Source: Symbiodinium natans (taxonomy: Eukaryota > Sar > Dinophyceae > Suessiales > Symbiodiniaceae). Taken from it: a stretch of 64,000 bases of DNA. The stretch covers positions 101,888 through 165,887 of the forward strand of contig CAJNDS010000256.1 of NCBI GenBank assembly GCA_905221605.1. The letters are read 5' to 3'. The notes under the pieces were generated by a model. That model worked only from the letters and a program-made list of their open reading frames with translations. It did no database searches and was not told where the DNA came from. The translations under genes and the position numbers were made by a program. Each line of letters starts with the position of its first letter. The first letter of the stretch is position 1. This document shows positions 11,522-21,700 of this stretch, one piece after another.

Positions 11522-13353
11522 ATGGTCAGCTCAGGTCTGCTTGGGTTTCATCTTGGGAAACCTTATTTCCTTGGAAGAGAGTCTGGCCCGCTTGCAGCAG
11601 CCCAGGCTTACATACTGCAGTTGGATGTGCAAGCGCCAAACCTTGAGACTTGGCACTTTGGCTCCGAGGAGTTTACTTGCCGCTGGCGCGATGCAGAATT
11701 TTCCCGCCAGCTAAAATCTAATCTTAAGCACACGCTACTGAAGCAGAGATGGATGCGCATGTCTACTTTGTTCGTGTCCCCAGAGATTGTTGATGGCCTT
11801 GATTGGACCAGCCAGCGCGCCCTGTTGATAAAAAAGGACAAGTTGAGGTCCAGTACAGTTGGCCTCAAGGCCGTGTGGCAAGGGGCCATTCTGCGTGCTG
11901 ATACAGGTGGCTTGGCAACCTGTCCCCTTTGCAAAGTTTGAAGCCAATTGGTCACATGTCATGTGGGACTGTCACTTTTGGGTTGGCCGTCACCGCCGGC
12001 CCCCTACGGAGTGGGAGTCTTTGAAAAACGCTTTCCCTAACCCGCGTCTGTGGATGCGAGGCTTGGTCCCAGCGAGCGCTGTCTGGCAAACCCGATGTCC
12101 CACTGCCGTTCAGGAACGCAATGAAGGTGAATGGAAGGATAATTTAAGGATATCCTTGACGCTTCTGGGTTAGTGTTTCGTACTGATGCCACAGTGGGTT
12201 GTAATAGTACTGACCCCAGACTTCGCTTTGTCGCCTATGCTGCGCTTGCATTCCGTTGGTCACGGGGAAAACCAGTTCAAGTTGCAAGCATCAGAGGAGT
12301 CCTCCCGCCTGATGCTTCGGTAGTGGATGGAGAGACCCATGCTCTAAAAGTGTTGCTCGCGCACACCAAAGGCCGTGTTGATGTGACATCTGATTGCCAA
12401 CCAGCCATCAAACGGACCAAGGTTTTCGCTGAGTATGGAGACCTTTTTATCAACGAGGAAGCTGACAAAAGCTGTGGAGCGCGGGCTGCTGAGCTGCATG
12501 GCCTCATGCGTGCCAACAGGGTACGCCAATTGGATCAAATTGCTACAACCGTCTCTTGTTTCTTGGCGGACAGGGCCGAAAAACTTATACTTGCTTCTAA
12601 GGCCGACCCACCTCCCCAACAGTTTGTTGAGCGTCGCCGTGGTTCTCGCCTTAAAGATGACTTGGTTCAAAAGGGGGAAAGTTTTAACAAAACCGCCAGG
12701 TCTGCGAGTTTGGCTGTTCGTTGCAGAACTGCCCAAAATGTCCCTGAAGCCCCAAACTTAACAAAAAGCAGAGACTTCAGGAGTTGCTGTGCAAGCCTGA
12801 GCTCAGTCTTAGGCATTCTTGGATTGCTTGCGCGTGTACGCCGAACAACTTTGCAGTGTCCTGTCAAACTTGTGCCTTGTATATTGAGCAATGCAATGAG
12901 AAGTCCATTTTTGAAAGGAAAATTTCGCATCCCTGTAGAGACATACCGGGGCCCAGGCCTGCCACCTGGGAGTTGCATTCTTCCCATCACCTATTGAACA
13001 AAGGTTCCTTTTGGGCGTGTGAAAGGTGCTTGTGTATGATAAACGTGGCGGCGCTCAAGACGTCGGCTATTTTGCAAAAACCTTGTCAAGGCCTGTCAAG
13101 GCGGAGTGCGACGAAGATGACTTCGATGGCCGCCACTGCAATGGCGCCGGTGCAATCATCTGAGGCTCCTCTTGCTGGAGCTTTGTCTGGCCCTACCCCT
13201 TGCATGTCTCACCCAAAGGAGAACCAGTTTGATGCCAAACCAACTTTGTTGCAGTTGATGAAGTCTCGTAGGGCTGCTCCCGAGCCCAAGGCGGGAACAA
13301 AGCCGAAACCCAAGCCAAAAACGAAACAGTCGAAGATTGATTTTGACCGATGA
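11522..13353 (+). pseudogene. LINE (non-LTR) pol C-terminus with zinc knuckle and RNase H, frameshifted
   Basis: Three frames join into one protein-like reading. 11522-11935 gives an RT-tail-like segment ending at TCPLCK. 11935-12170 continues with WSHVMWDCHFW, completing a C-x2-C...H-x4-C knuckle typical of LINE ORF2 tails. 12173-12690 resembles RNase H, with acidic residues in FRTDAT, DGETHAL, TSDCQPAI and NEEADK. 12784-13353 continues with Cys pairs and a Lys/Pro-rich tail ending KIDFDR. The frames 2, 0, 2 and 1 imply at least three indels. RT and endonuclease domains are absent, so it is a 5'-truncated dead copy, as expected from target-primed insertion. Confidence 0.6.
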
Positions 13354-13540
13354 AGTTGGGAGGCTTGTGCGCCGTCTGTTTGCTTATGGCAGGTTTGTGA
13401 GGCCGCTGCAGGATTCGACCTGTGCCGGCATGCCCATTGAATGAGTTGGCGCTCTTGAGTTTGCTTGGCCGCTCTTCAGCCTGCTCTCCAAATCTTCAGC
13501 CTTGCAAGTTTTGTGTTTGTTTGAGCGTCTTACTGCTTTG

Positions 13541-14110
13541 TGATGGTATTTTTGCTAGTCCGGAGCTCTCAGTTTGAAGCAGTTCTTCCTTTCCGTAGTC
13601 CCTAAACCCCATTTTGTTAAATCGGGTTTCACGCCAACACCCTTGGAGGATGGTCACAAGCCCCACGGATTTGGGTATCTTTCAAGCCTTGAGAGCAGTT
13701 TTGCTCTACGTGAGGACCGTGCTGCTCTTCGAGCTACAGTCTTGCAAGTTTTATGCAAAAGTCTGTTCCCGCTTTTGGGTGGTCTTTTTGCTGGTCCGGA
13801 GCTCTCAGTTTGAAGCAGTTGTTCCTTTATGAGAGCGGTTTTGCTCTACGTGAGGACCGCGCTGCTCTTCGAGCTACAGTCTTGCAAGTTTTATGCAACA
13901 GTCTGTTCCCGCTTTTGGGTGGTCTTTTTGCTAGTCCGGAGCTCTCAGTTTGAAAGGATATGTTCCCTTGCGTAGTCCCTAAACCCCATTTCACGAGGAA
14001 AGCAATGATTAGTCGGCTGTAAATCGCGTTGCACGCCGACAACCCTTGGAGGGTGGTCACAAGCCCTACGGATTTGGGTATTTTCCAAGCCTTGTGAGCG
14101 ATTTTGCTCT
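13541..14110 (+). repeat. Imperfect tandem duplication downstream of the LINE
   Basis: A block of about 140 bp containing TTTTGCTCTACGTGAGGACC and GGTCTTTTTGCTAGTCCGGA occurs twice in full (about 13691-13830 and 13831-13968), with partial copies at 13541-13590 and 14070-14125. It may be the LINE's 3' UTR with internal tandem repeats. Confidence 0.75.
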
Positions 14111-14125
14111 TCGTGAGGAGCGCAG

Positions 14126-15036
14126 TCATACAGACTACCTCCCTCGCACCTGGGTCAGTTTGGCAGGTGGTGGAGGAGGAGGAGTGATGCCCTGGCTGGC
14201 AGCTGGCAAAGGCAAGATGAGTTTCAGGGCCAAGTGCAGGCAAGCCGCGTGGGCAGCACTGCTGCTGGTGCGCGGCGTGGCCCCAGCTCACGTATCTGGC
14301 CCTGGGGTTATGATATTGACCGTCGAGTGCTTGCGTGCTGGCGGTTTTGTAATTGGGTGCTTAGCTTGTCTCTGGTCTTTGGTTGCGATCCACGCTTGCA
14401 ACCGGAGGTGTAAGGTCAAGCCTCCTCTAAGGCTTGTCGCGTAGAGGAAGTAGCAGCAAAATTACAAGCGCGACTGGAGCAGTCCAGAACCTTTTAAGTC
14501 CTGCTGCCGTTCACTTGTTCTGGCCTGGGTGCCCAAACTAGCGGCGCAGGAAGTTCTCGCCATGCGCCACGCCTGCACCTCCTGCAAAGGCGAGTGCAGT
14601 TTTGACAGAAGCTTTGGCCAAACCTGTCATGAGTTCGACATAGGTGTTGTTTTGCATGTAGTCTTGCTGATGACGCCGGGACGCTTGAGAGGAAGCTGCG
14701 TGCCCGTTGAATTTGTGCCTCCTCTTGTGTTTGTCTCCTGCAAAACCACAAGCGCCTTGCAGACTGAATGAGATGGTGTGTGGGCAGTGGCCCCTGGCGG
14801 TGCGAGGCTTGCCCCCGTCAGGACAGTGCTGCCTGTGGATCGCCACTCATTGCCAAGTTTTGTGCAGTTGCACAGTTTCCTTCTTGCACCTGGGCCTTCG
14901 GCAGCTGGTGAAGTAGCTCTTCATTCCATTGGCCTTGCTGGCACGTGGTTGAGCCGTAGGTTCCTGCCCGGACAAGCCAACACTCGTGTGGAGCGCTCCG
15001 TGGATTGAGTCTACGAAGTAGGAGTGTGTAGGAGCC
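14126..15036. other. No gene recognised
   Basis: Moderately GC-rich, with several short frames and no motif. It could be older LINE 3' sequence or an intergenic remnant. Confidence 0.45.
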
Positions 15037-15038
15037 AT

Positions 15039-15059
15039 GCTGGTCGACTTCACAATTGG
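15039..15059 (+). repeat. LTR-end relic of a related element
   Basis: GCTGGTCGACTTCACAATTGG matches the last 19 or so bases of the downstream 5' LTR plus the first bases after it (15448-15466). What follows (TTTCC then CATATA repeats) differs. It is most simply the end of an older LTR of the same family. Confidence 0.5.
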
Positions 15060-15060
15060 T

Positions 15061-15063
15061 TTC

Positions 15064-15116
<53 letters not shown>

Positions 15117-15168
15117 CTATATGTATATGTATGTACATATATATGTAGATGTGTGTATGTGTATATGT
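15061..15168. repeat. CATATA / TATG microsatellite at the insertion site
   Basis: About eight CATATA units followed by degenerate ATATGT repeats. TA-rich sequence resumes right after the 3' LTR at 32100, so the retroelement inserted into this microsatellite. Confidence 0.9.
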
Positions 15169-15172
15169 GTTT
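15169..15172 (+). repeat. Left target-site duplication (GTTT)
   Basis: GTTT immediately precedes the 5' LTR and also follows the 3' LTR at 32097-32100. Four-base duplications fit Ty3/gypsy-type integrases. Confidence 0.75.
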
Positions 15173-15460
15173 TGTGAGCAGGTCAAAGCATGCATGGAGT
15201 GCTTGCTTAGTGCTAGTGCAGCTTGTTGTTTTCCCTTGCATGTGTAGTTTTGCAATTCGTAACAATGCCAATGTTTTGGCTCAAGTACCGAGCTTGTGCC
15301 TTTGAGCACGGTAGAGTCGTACAGTAGCTCTTAGGTTGCTGTGCGGTCCGACCGGACGCACTCAGCTGCACAAGTGCTTGAACTCGCGAAGTCGTAAAAC
15401 AGCGTGACCGGGCTGTGATTGCATTGGTTTAGTGCAAGTCCAGTGCTGGTCGACTTCACA
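15173..15460 (+). repeat. 5' LTR (288 bp)
   Basis: Starts TGTGAGCAGG and ends CGACTTCACA. It matches 31803-32096 except that the 3' copy has six extra bases (GCGTAG) after ACTCAG. It contains a 12-base match to the dinoflagellate spliced-leader 3' end. Confidence 0.92.
15268..15285 (+). promoter_or_regulatory. Spliced-leader-like sequence inside the 5' LTR
   Basis: TTTTGGCTCAAG at 15274-15285, preceded by GCCAATG, matches the last 12 bases of the dinoflagellate trans-spliced leader, with the preceding GCCA also shared but offset by inserted bases. The same sequence is in the 3' LTR (31904-31915). It could be a relic of a leader-bearing mRNA recaptured into the LTR, or mark where R begins. 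Confidence 0.5.
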
Positions 15461-15462
15461 AT

Positions 15463-15480
15463 TGGGGGCTGTTCTGGGAA
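15463..15480 (+). promoter_or_regulatory. Primer-binding site, tRNA-Pro-like
   Basis: Two bases after the LTR, TGGGGGCTGTTCTGGGAA begins with the TGG expected opposite a tRNA CCA end. By eye it agrees with the classical tRNA-Pro primer site at 14 of 18 positions, including the first eight. Confidence 0.6.
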
Positions 15481-15567
15481 AGCGTACAGCTCTTGTGCCT
15501 ACGGCCCGAGTGGGCAAGCATTGCTTTGCTTGTCTGTCGCGGTCCGTGACCTGGACGCGTGGACTGT

Positions 15568-15644
15568 GTGCCACGCTTGCGGCCTGTTAACCAAGGCGCG
15601 GCGCTTCGCGTGCCACGCCTGCGGCCTGCTAACCAAGGCGCGGC
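15568..15644 (+). repeat. 42-bp direct duplication in the 5' leader
   Basis: GTGCCACGCYTGCGGCCTG continuing to CCAAGGCGCGG occurs at 15568-15602 and 15610-15644. It lies between the primer site and the Gag start and sits just after the first recurring hairpin. Confidence 0.85.
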
Positions 15645-15665
15645 TTTTCGCCTTGTGTTGCGGCA

Positions 15666-18229
15666 ATGTCCGCAGAGGTTGCAGGTCAGGCTGAGGGCGT
15701 CACCCTCCTCGAAGCTATCGAGGGTGGAGACGTTCCCTATCCCGAGCGGATGAGCTACGTCGCTTGGCTTAAGTGGCGTAGGGAGACTGGCAGCCGTCCG
15801 TTGTCCAAGCGGGATGGGGTCAGCACTACGCCAGAGCAAGAGGCGGCTCTCTGGCGGAAAGTCATGAAGTTCCTCCATGACGCCGAAGACGAGGACGAGG
15901 ATGAAGAGGAAGAAGAAGAGGACTCCGAGCTAGTCCCTGAGGCCTCGGGCGCTGGAGGCGACAGTCCGCCGCGGGTGGACGTCAGCGCCGCGGCTAGGGA
16001 GCTGGCCATGGTCCCTACCGGTGCTGCCTATGTCCCTGCTACGGCACCGGTCCCGCCCGGCGGGACCGTCCGGTCCGCCGTCGACAGCAGGTTCAGTGCC
16101 AGGCACCGCAGAGGGCTTGCAGGCGGAGCTGCGCGCGATTTTCCGTCCAGACCAAGAACCGGTCGCGGACTACTTGACGCGTGTTTCGCGGATTGTCCTC
16201 GCGCTGAAAGCGCATGGAGTCACGGTGAACTCCCGTGACCTTGACGCCTTAAGCACCAAAGCCACCCTCCTTGCGGATGAGTTCTCCAAGATAGGCGGGG
16301 ACTGGCATCCGACGGATGGTCCGTCGGCTGCGGACCAGGTTCTCGGTCGCGGCTTTGCGCCGTGGCGAGGACCCCGAAGACGCAGAGGAGATTCAGCGCG
16401 AAATCCAATGCATCGGGGAGCTTATCCTCGCGTTAGGGGGAAAAGAAAGCTCGAGCCAAGAGAAGGTTTGGAGCTCCCCGTCCGATGTGCCAGTTGAAGC
16501 CGTGGGGCCGCGTTCCCCAGGGCTCCCACAGCCTGCGACTGCAAGTGGGTTAGGGGAAGGATTGGACCGTGGAGGTTTGCACACTGCTGAGGTTGCAGGT
16601 GGTCCTTCCGCGGCCCGTGTCCTGGGCGCGACGGACGGCGATTCCCCTTTGCACGCGAAGCTTGCTGCGCTGGAGATGGAGATAGAAGCCCTGAAGCGAG
16701 GTTCAGACGGCGGAGGTTCGCAGACCGGGTCCCAACACCCGGCGGGCGATTTCGCCGCCGCACTCGCCGCCCAAACAGAAGCGCTGAAAGAAGCGTTAGC
16801 GCAGAGGGGCGGGCAAAGCTCCATAACTACGGTCAAAACTGACCTCACGTGGCCGACGCTGACCGACGACAAGTCGGACGCGCGAGACGTTGTCCTGTTC
16901 TACGAGGAGTTCGAGGACGTCTGCGCGCTGGCCAACAACTGTCGCGGTATGAGTGCGCGCGAAAAGCTGTTAGCGCTACGCGGGCGCTGCCGCGGCTCGC
17001 GCATGAAGACGTACACGAACGCGTACCGCGCAGCGTGGAAGTCGGGAGAGGTTCTCTCAGATCCACAGGCGGTGTATGACCGCATCAAGAACAAGCACTT
17101 GATGTTTGGGGAATCGCGGGAGGAAAGAGAAGTCCGCGTGGATGGTGAGCATGCCTCCCTCGCTAAGGGTAAGCTCACAGGCCACCAATTCGAGCCTTTG
17201 TTTGAGGCCTCGATCGCGGACCTCGAGGCGGTAGGTCTTGGGAAGACCCCACGAGAGTTGTATCTCTCGTACCTCCGCAAGATGCCCCCGTATCTCCAAA
17301 AGGAGATCCGGAACGACAAACGGTTGTGGCCTGGCGATCCCAAGGATGGCGGGTTGCGAGGACCGCAGACTTGGGAGGAGAGCCACAAGGTCGTTCTGGA
17401 GTACGAGCAGAGGGAAGCAGCTCACAGGGCTGTTTCCCACTCTGTGTACACAGCGACCGGTTCGCAGAGCGCGGACCCGGCGGTCGCGCTAGCCGAGGCT
17501 CAGAAGGAGATTAAGAGTCTCAAGGCCGCTGCGAAGGCTGCTGCGAAAGGAGCAGCTGCCGCGGCCAAGGCTGGCGCGGACCAGACGTTTGCCGCTGCGT
17601 CGAAGGGAGCTGGCAAAGGAGCGGACAAGAAGATCTGCTTCCACTTTCGCGATCATGGGAATTGCCCGAAAGGGGATGCCTGCCCGTACAGCCACGACAA
17701 GGAGCTTCGCAGAAAAGCTCTCGCGGCCAAGAAGGGTGACCAAACCTTTGCCACTGCGAAAGGTAAAGGCAAAGGGAAGGGAGGTGGCAAGGCAAAAGCC
17801 AACGCAAAGCCTAAGGCTGCGGCCAAAGGCGCGGCAAAGCCACCAGGCACTGTTTGCCCCTTTTTCTCCAAGAATGGGTCGTGCAAGAAAGGAGCCAGCT
17901 GCGACATGGTCCACAACCTGACGACCTCAGGAGGGACGCCGGCCTTGCCTGCCAACTGGGCCCCGCCCTCCGGTGCTTCCATGTCTAACCCCTTTGCCGC
18001 GTTCAGTGTCCAGATAGGCAGCTCAGGCGTCCAGGCAGGCGTCTTAGGAGCCGCAGGACACGCTGCCGGCGCAAACCACGTGACCGAGGAACTCGTGGTG
18101 GGCATGATGAACCGGGCTGCAGAGCTGGGGATCGGCGCTGAGGATCCCGGCTTCCCGGTCGTGAGACTCGAAAAGTGGGTCCACCCCGAATACTGCATGG
18201 AATTGCTTCGGGAGCCCCCGTTCCTCTGA
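15666..18229 (+). pseudogene. gag: gag with two CCCH zinc fingers (three frames)
   Basis: ATG at 15666 opens MSAEVAGQAEGVTLLEAIEG followed by an acidic run. The reading moves to frame +1 near 16090 (EGLQAELRAIFRPDQEPVA) and again near 16340 (GEDPEDAEEIQREIQ), so two indels interrupt it. The long part (16316-18229) holds a Gag-like helical domain (TWPTLTDDKSDARD, RGRCRGSRMKTYTNAY, QTWEESHKVVLEYEQRE), an Ala/Lys-rich basic stretch, and two fingers of form C-x8-C-x5-C-x3-H: CFHFRDHGNC...CPYSH (about residue 439) and CPFFSKNGSC...CDMVH (about residue 512). CCCH fingers usually bind RNA; here they take the place of the usual CCHC knuckle of Gag. Confidence 0.75.
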
Positions 18230-18740
18230 AGGGGGCAGCAGTCTTGCGCGTCACGCTGCTGGAAGGCAGGACGGCGGACGACTGTCGCCCCAACACCGAA
18301 ATTTTCGTGCGATGCAAAATCGCAGCCAGGGGTACGTCCGATTGGCACGGACTTATCCTCGGCGGCAGAGCGCTGGACTGCGCCGGAAGGATGGGCTTGG
18401 GATTCAGGCCGGGTCCCGACTTTCATGTCCTCGACACGCTGGGAATCAGGATGCCCAGATGTGAGGATCACAGCAGGACTCGGAAGGACAGGGCCTATGC
18501 CTTTGAAGCGTGGTTGTCAAGCCTGGACGACGCGTCATGCACCGAGCCTGGGGGCGGAAGTCGTGAGCTTCTCCGCTATGACGGGGAAGAGCCGCTCGAG
18601 CTCTCGCCAGGTGATGGGGTGCTGGTGCCAGTCGTGCGGGAGGCAGGAGTCTCCGCAGAGGGATCCCTGTCCGAGGTTGTGCTTCCGGTTGTGGGGTTGA
18701 GGCTGTGCCAGGTCTCTGGCCCACAGGAGAGGGTAAAGGG
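18060..18740 (+). pseudogene. Retropepsin-like protease region, active site apparently lost
   Basis: Between Gag and pol the reading passes from frame 2 (GANHVTEELVVGMM, PVVRLEKWVHPEYC) to frame 1 near 18195 (GIASGAPVPLKGAAVL, WHGLILGGRALDC, FHVLDTLGIRMPR). The LILGG-R-x-L piece resembles the C-terminal strand of retroelement aspartic proteases. Where a D-S/T-G-A would be expected, the sequence reads A-A-G-A-N (about 18069-18083), so the catalytic Asp would be missing in this copy. A further -1 shift near 18735 leads into pol. The assignment rests on position and one weak motif. Confidence 0.4.
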
Positions 18741-21700
18741 TTTGTTTTGCTTGCAGCCCAAGAGTGTGATCACTCTCTCCAGCCGGGCGAGGTTGTTGCG
18801 GAAGTGCGTTCCGGCCTCGTCTGCACTGCGGCTTGTGGTTGTGGCGCGATTGAGACGGTGTTCGAGTCAGAGCCGTCTCCGCAGGCATGTGCGGATTGTG
18901 GGGTCGCCGTTGCTTCGGTTGACCATGACCCGTGCTTTGCTTGCGGGTCCGCGTCCAGGGCCGCGGCAAGAAGCTTCCAAGGTTGTTCCTCGTGTGCGCG
19001 GTCCTTTGGGCGGCTGCGTACCGGCGCCAGGATCGGTGTGCTATCGGTCCTTGCTGCGGTGACTGTTCTCGCTTCGGTGTGGGGCGGGAGCGGCCCGGTT
19101 GGGCGCCCTGTTGAGGAGCCTGGAGTGCTTACTTGCTTGGACCACCTTCCAAGCGTCGACAGCTGGTGGGAGGCGCCAGGTGGTTACGCGTCTGTGTGGG
19201 GTAGGCGCCCTGCGCAGAAGGACCTTGGGACCGTGGCGGTCGAGAAGGCGCCTTACGAAACGTGCTTGCTTCAGCGCGCAGGTGAGGCGTGGCGTCTTTG
19301 GGACACGAGGGATTTGCGTGTGGCGGAAAGCGTTGCGTGCAGCGATGAGGTTCCCGTCACCGAACGCCTCGCGGTCTTTAGGACGCGCAAGGGGCCACGC
19401 TGGGCTGGCTGGCGTGAGGGATCGGCCACGGCTGGAAGAGGCGCAAGTGACGCTGTGCGCCCAGCAGACGCGGTCGACACGGCGCGCTGCCCGAGCTATC
19501 ATATCGTGGAGAGCTGGGATATCGACAAGATGATCGAAGAGCCTCCAACGGACTATTATTATGAGCAGCTCGCGGCAGATATGCGCGCCCGGCACCCTAA
19601 GGCGTGCCCGCACCTCCTCGACCACCTCGTTTCCTTAGAGGGTTTCCTTGATAAGACAATCTTGTTTGGGTTCTCCTTTGGGATCAGTAAGGCCGAAGTT
19701 TGTGTCTCCAAAGGTAAGCTCCTAGGACACAACATTGGGCGGGACGGGAGTTCGCCTGACGAAGAGCGTTGTCAGGCGGTGATTGACTTTCCCCCGCTCT
19801 GGGAGAAGCTTCACATTCAGCAATTTTTGGGTTGCGCAAATTGGTTGCGCGGCTACCTGCCTGTTGAGTATGGGCACGCAGCCAAGATTTTAGGGCAGTG
19901 GCAGAAGCCAGGCGCCGTCTTCCCTGAAGGCGGGCTGGGCTCAGCCGCCACCGAGGGTTGCAAAGCCTTTAAAGCGATTAAGCGCATGATGCAGAACCGC
20001 ATCAATTTGGCTACCTTCGATGAGGCCTCTGCTGCGGATGGGTCGTGTCCCCTTGAGCAGATCGCGGATGCGTCGGGCATCGCGGTAGGGGGCAGCGTCG
20101 TGCAGATGACGCGTGACTTGAGTCAGCTCAAAGTGCTTATGACGCACTCAAAGAGCTTGACCCCCGCGCAGCAGAACTGGCCGCCCTTGATACAAGAGGC
20201 GTTTGCCCAGCTCGAGGTAAAGCGGGCGACACGCCGCATGTTTGGCTCTATTCGGACTCTGTGTTGGACGGATCATGCCAACCTTACCCGAGCGCAAACG
20301 TCGGACATCGGAATGGATCCGAAACTTGTCCGGTGGGTTGCGGAAATCCTTATGGATGGGTCCGAAATAAGGAGCCTTAGCGGTCGCTCAGCGACGCTGG
20401 GTGACAGTTTTAGCCGCAATCCCAAAGATCGGGATGCGCTCCTTGCGGCGAGGACGAAAGACCTCGAGGGCCTTTCGGGCCAACTCCGAGGTTTCGACCT
20501 GGACCAGTACCTCGGAGAGGGTACTGAAGGTGACGGACCCGTGCCCTGGGCGGTCGGCAACGACGCCGTCCCAGAGCCTGCGGGCCGTGTCCAGGCCGCG
20601 GCTGTGCCGATGTGCGTCGTCGCAGCCCTTCCGGTGCGCGTCATGGTTGTCTTTGACTACGCGCGTTGGAAAGAGCAGAACGCAGAGCTGACTGAGATCA
20701 GGCGCGTTTTTCAAGCGAGCCTCCCTGGAGTTTCTGTGGCTGTCAGGGGTTGTTGGGGTCCGTTTGAGGATACCGACGGGCTTGCCTCGCATTTTGATTG
20801 CGGGGCCGGCAGGCTCGCAGGGACCAAGAAGATCAAGCGGATCAGGGTCGACTTGCTTACTTCGTGTGCCAAGGTTCTTAGGGAAGCTTCGGGGTTTCGC
20901 CCGCAATTCCTCGTAGGACTAGGGCAAGGCGGGCTTGTCACAGCCGTCCTTAGGTGGCCTTTGGTTGTTGAGCTCATGCTCCAAGCAAGGAACCTGCAGC
21001 GCAAGGAAGCCAGGGCTGTAGGAGAGGCTTGGGCAGGCATCAAGGCTATCTGGGCGGTGCGGCCACGCCTTTGGCGCACGCAGCAGGGCCACTTGGAAGT
21101 GGCCGAGGCTTGTCCGGAACTCAAGAAGGATTTTCCGGAGCCTCCCCTGCGAGGTTTTGGGATCGTAGGGAAGCAGGCATTGGGGGCGGAGGTTCTGCGG
21201 TCCTTGAGGCTGGACGCGGTTCGTTCCATCGATGATGCCAGCATTAGAGGGATGCTGGACGAACCGTCACGACCCCTCTGGGACCATGAGGGTCTGTGCA
21301 TCTGCGGCAAGCGGACCTACCTGTTTTCTCGCTGCCCCGCCTGCATCGAGAAAGAGGCAGTCGATACCTCGGTAGAGATAGCCGAGCGGGAGGAACCCGA
21401 ACCTCCGCTTGAGGGCGACCTTGAGGCCCATGAGGTGGGCCTAGAGGTCAACTCCGTCCTTGCAACTTTGGATAGGACAGGAGGTTTAGTTAGGGTTAGG
21501 TCCTCAACCATCCAGCAATGGGCGGTAGGGTTTAGGACTACGCCCAAAGATGCTCCAGTTCCCACTGCATATGGCATGCTGAGTGGGAAGATATGGAAGA
21601 AGAGCCATTCCATGAAGCTCAGCCTCGGCTCCCAGCACAAGGATCTTTCCAAGTGGGGCGATGTGAAGCCTTACTGGACCACATGGGTGGTTAGAGAAGA

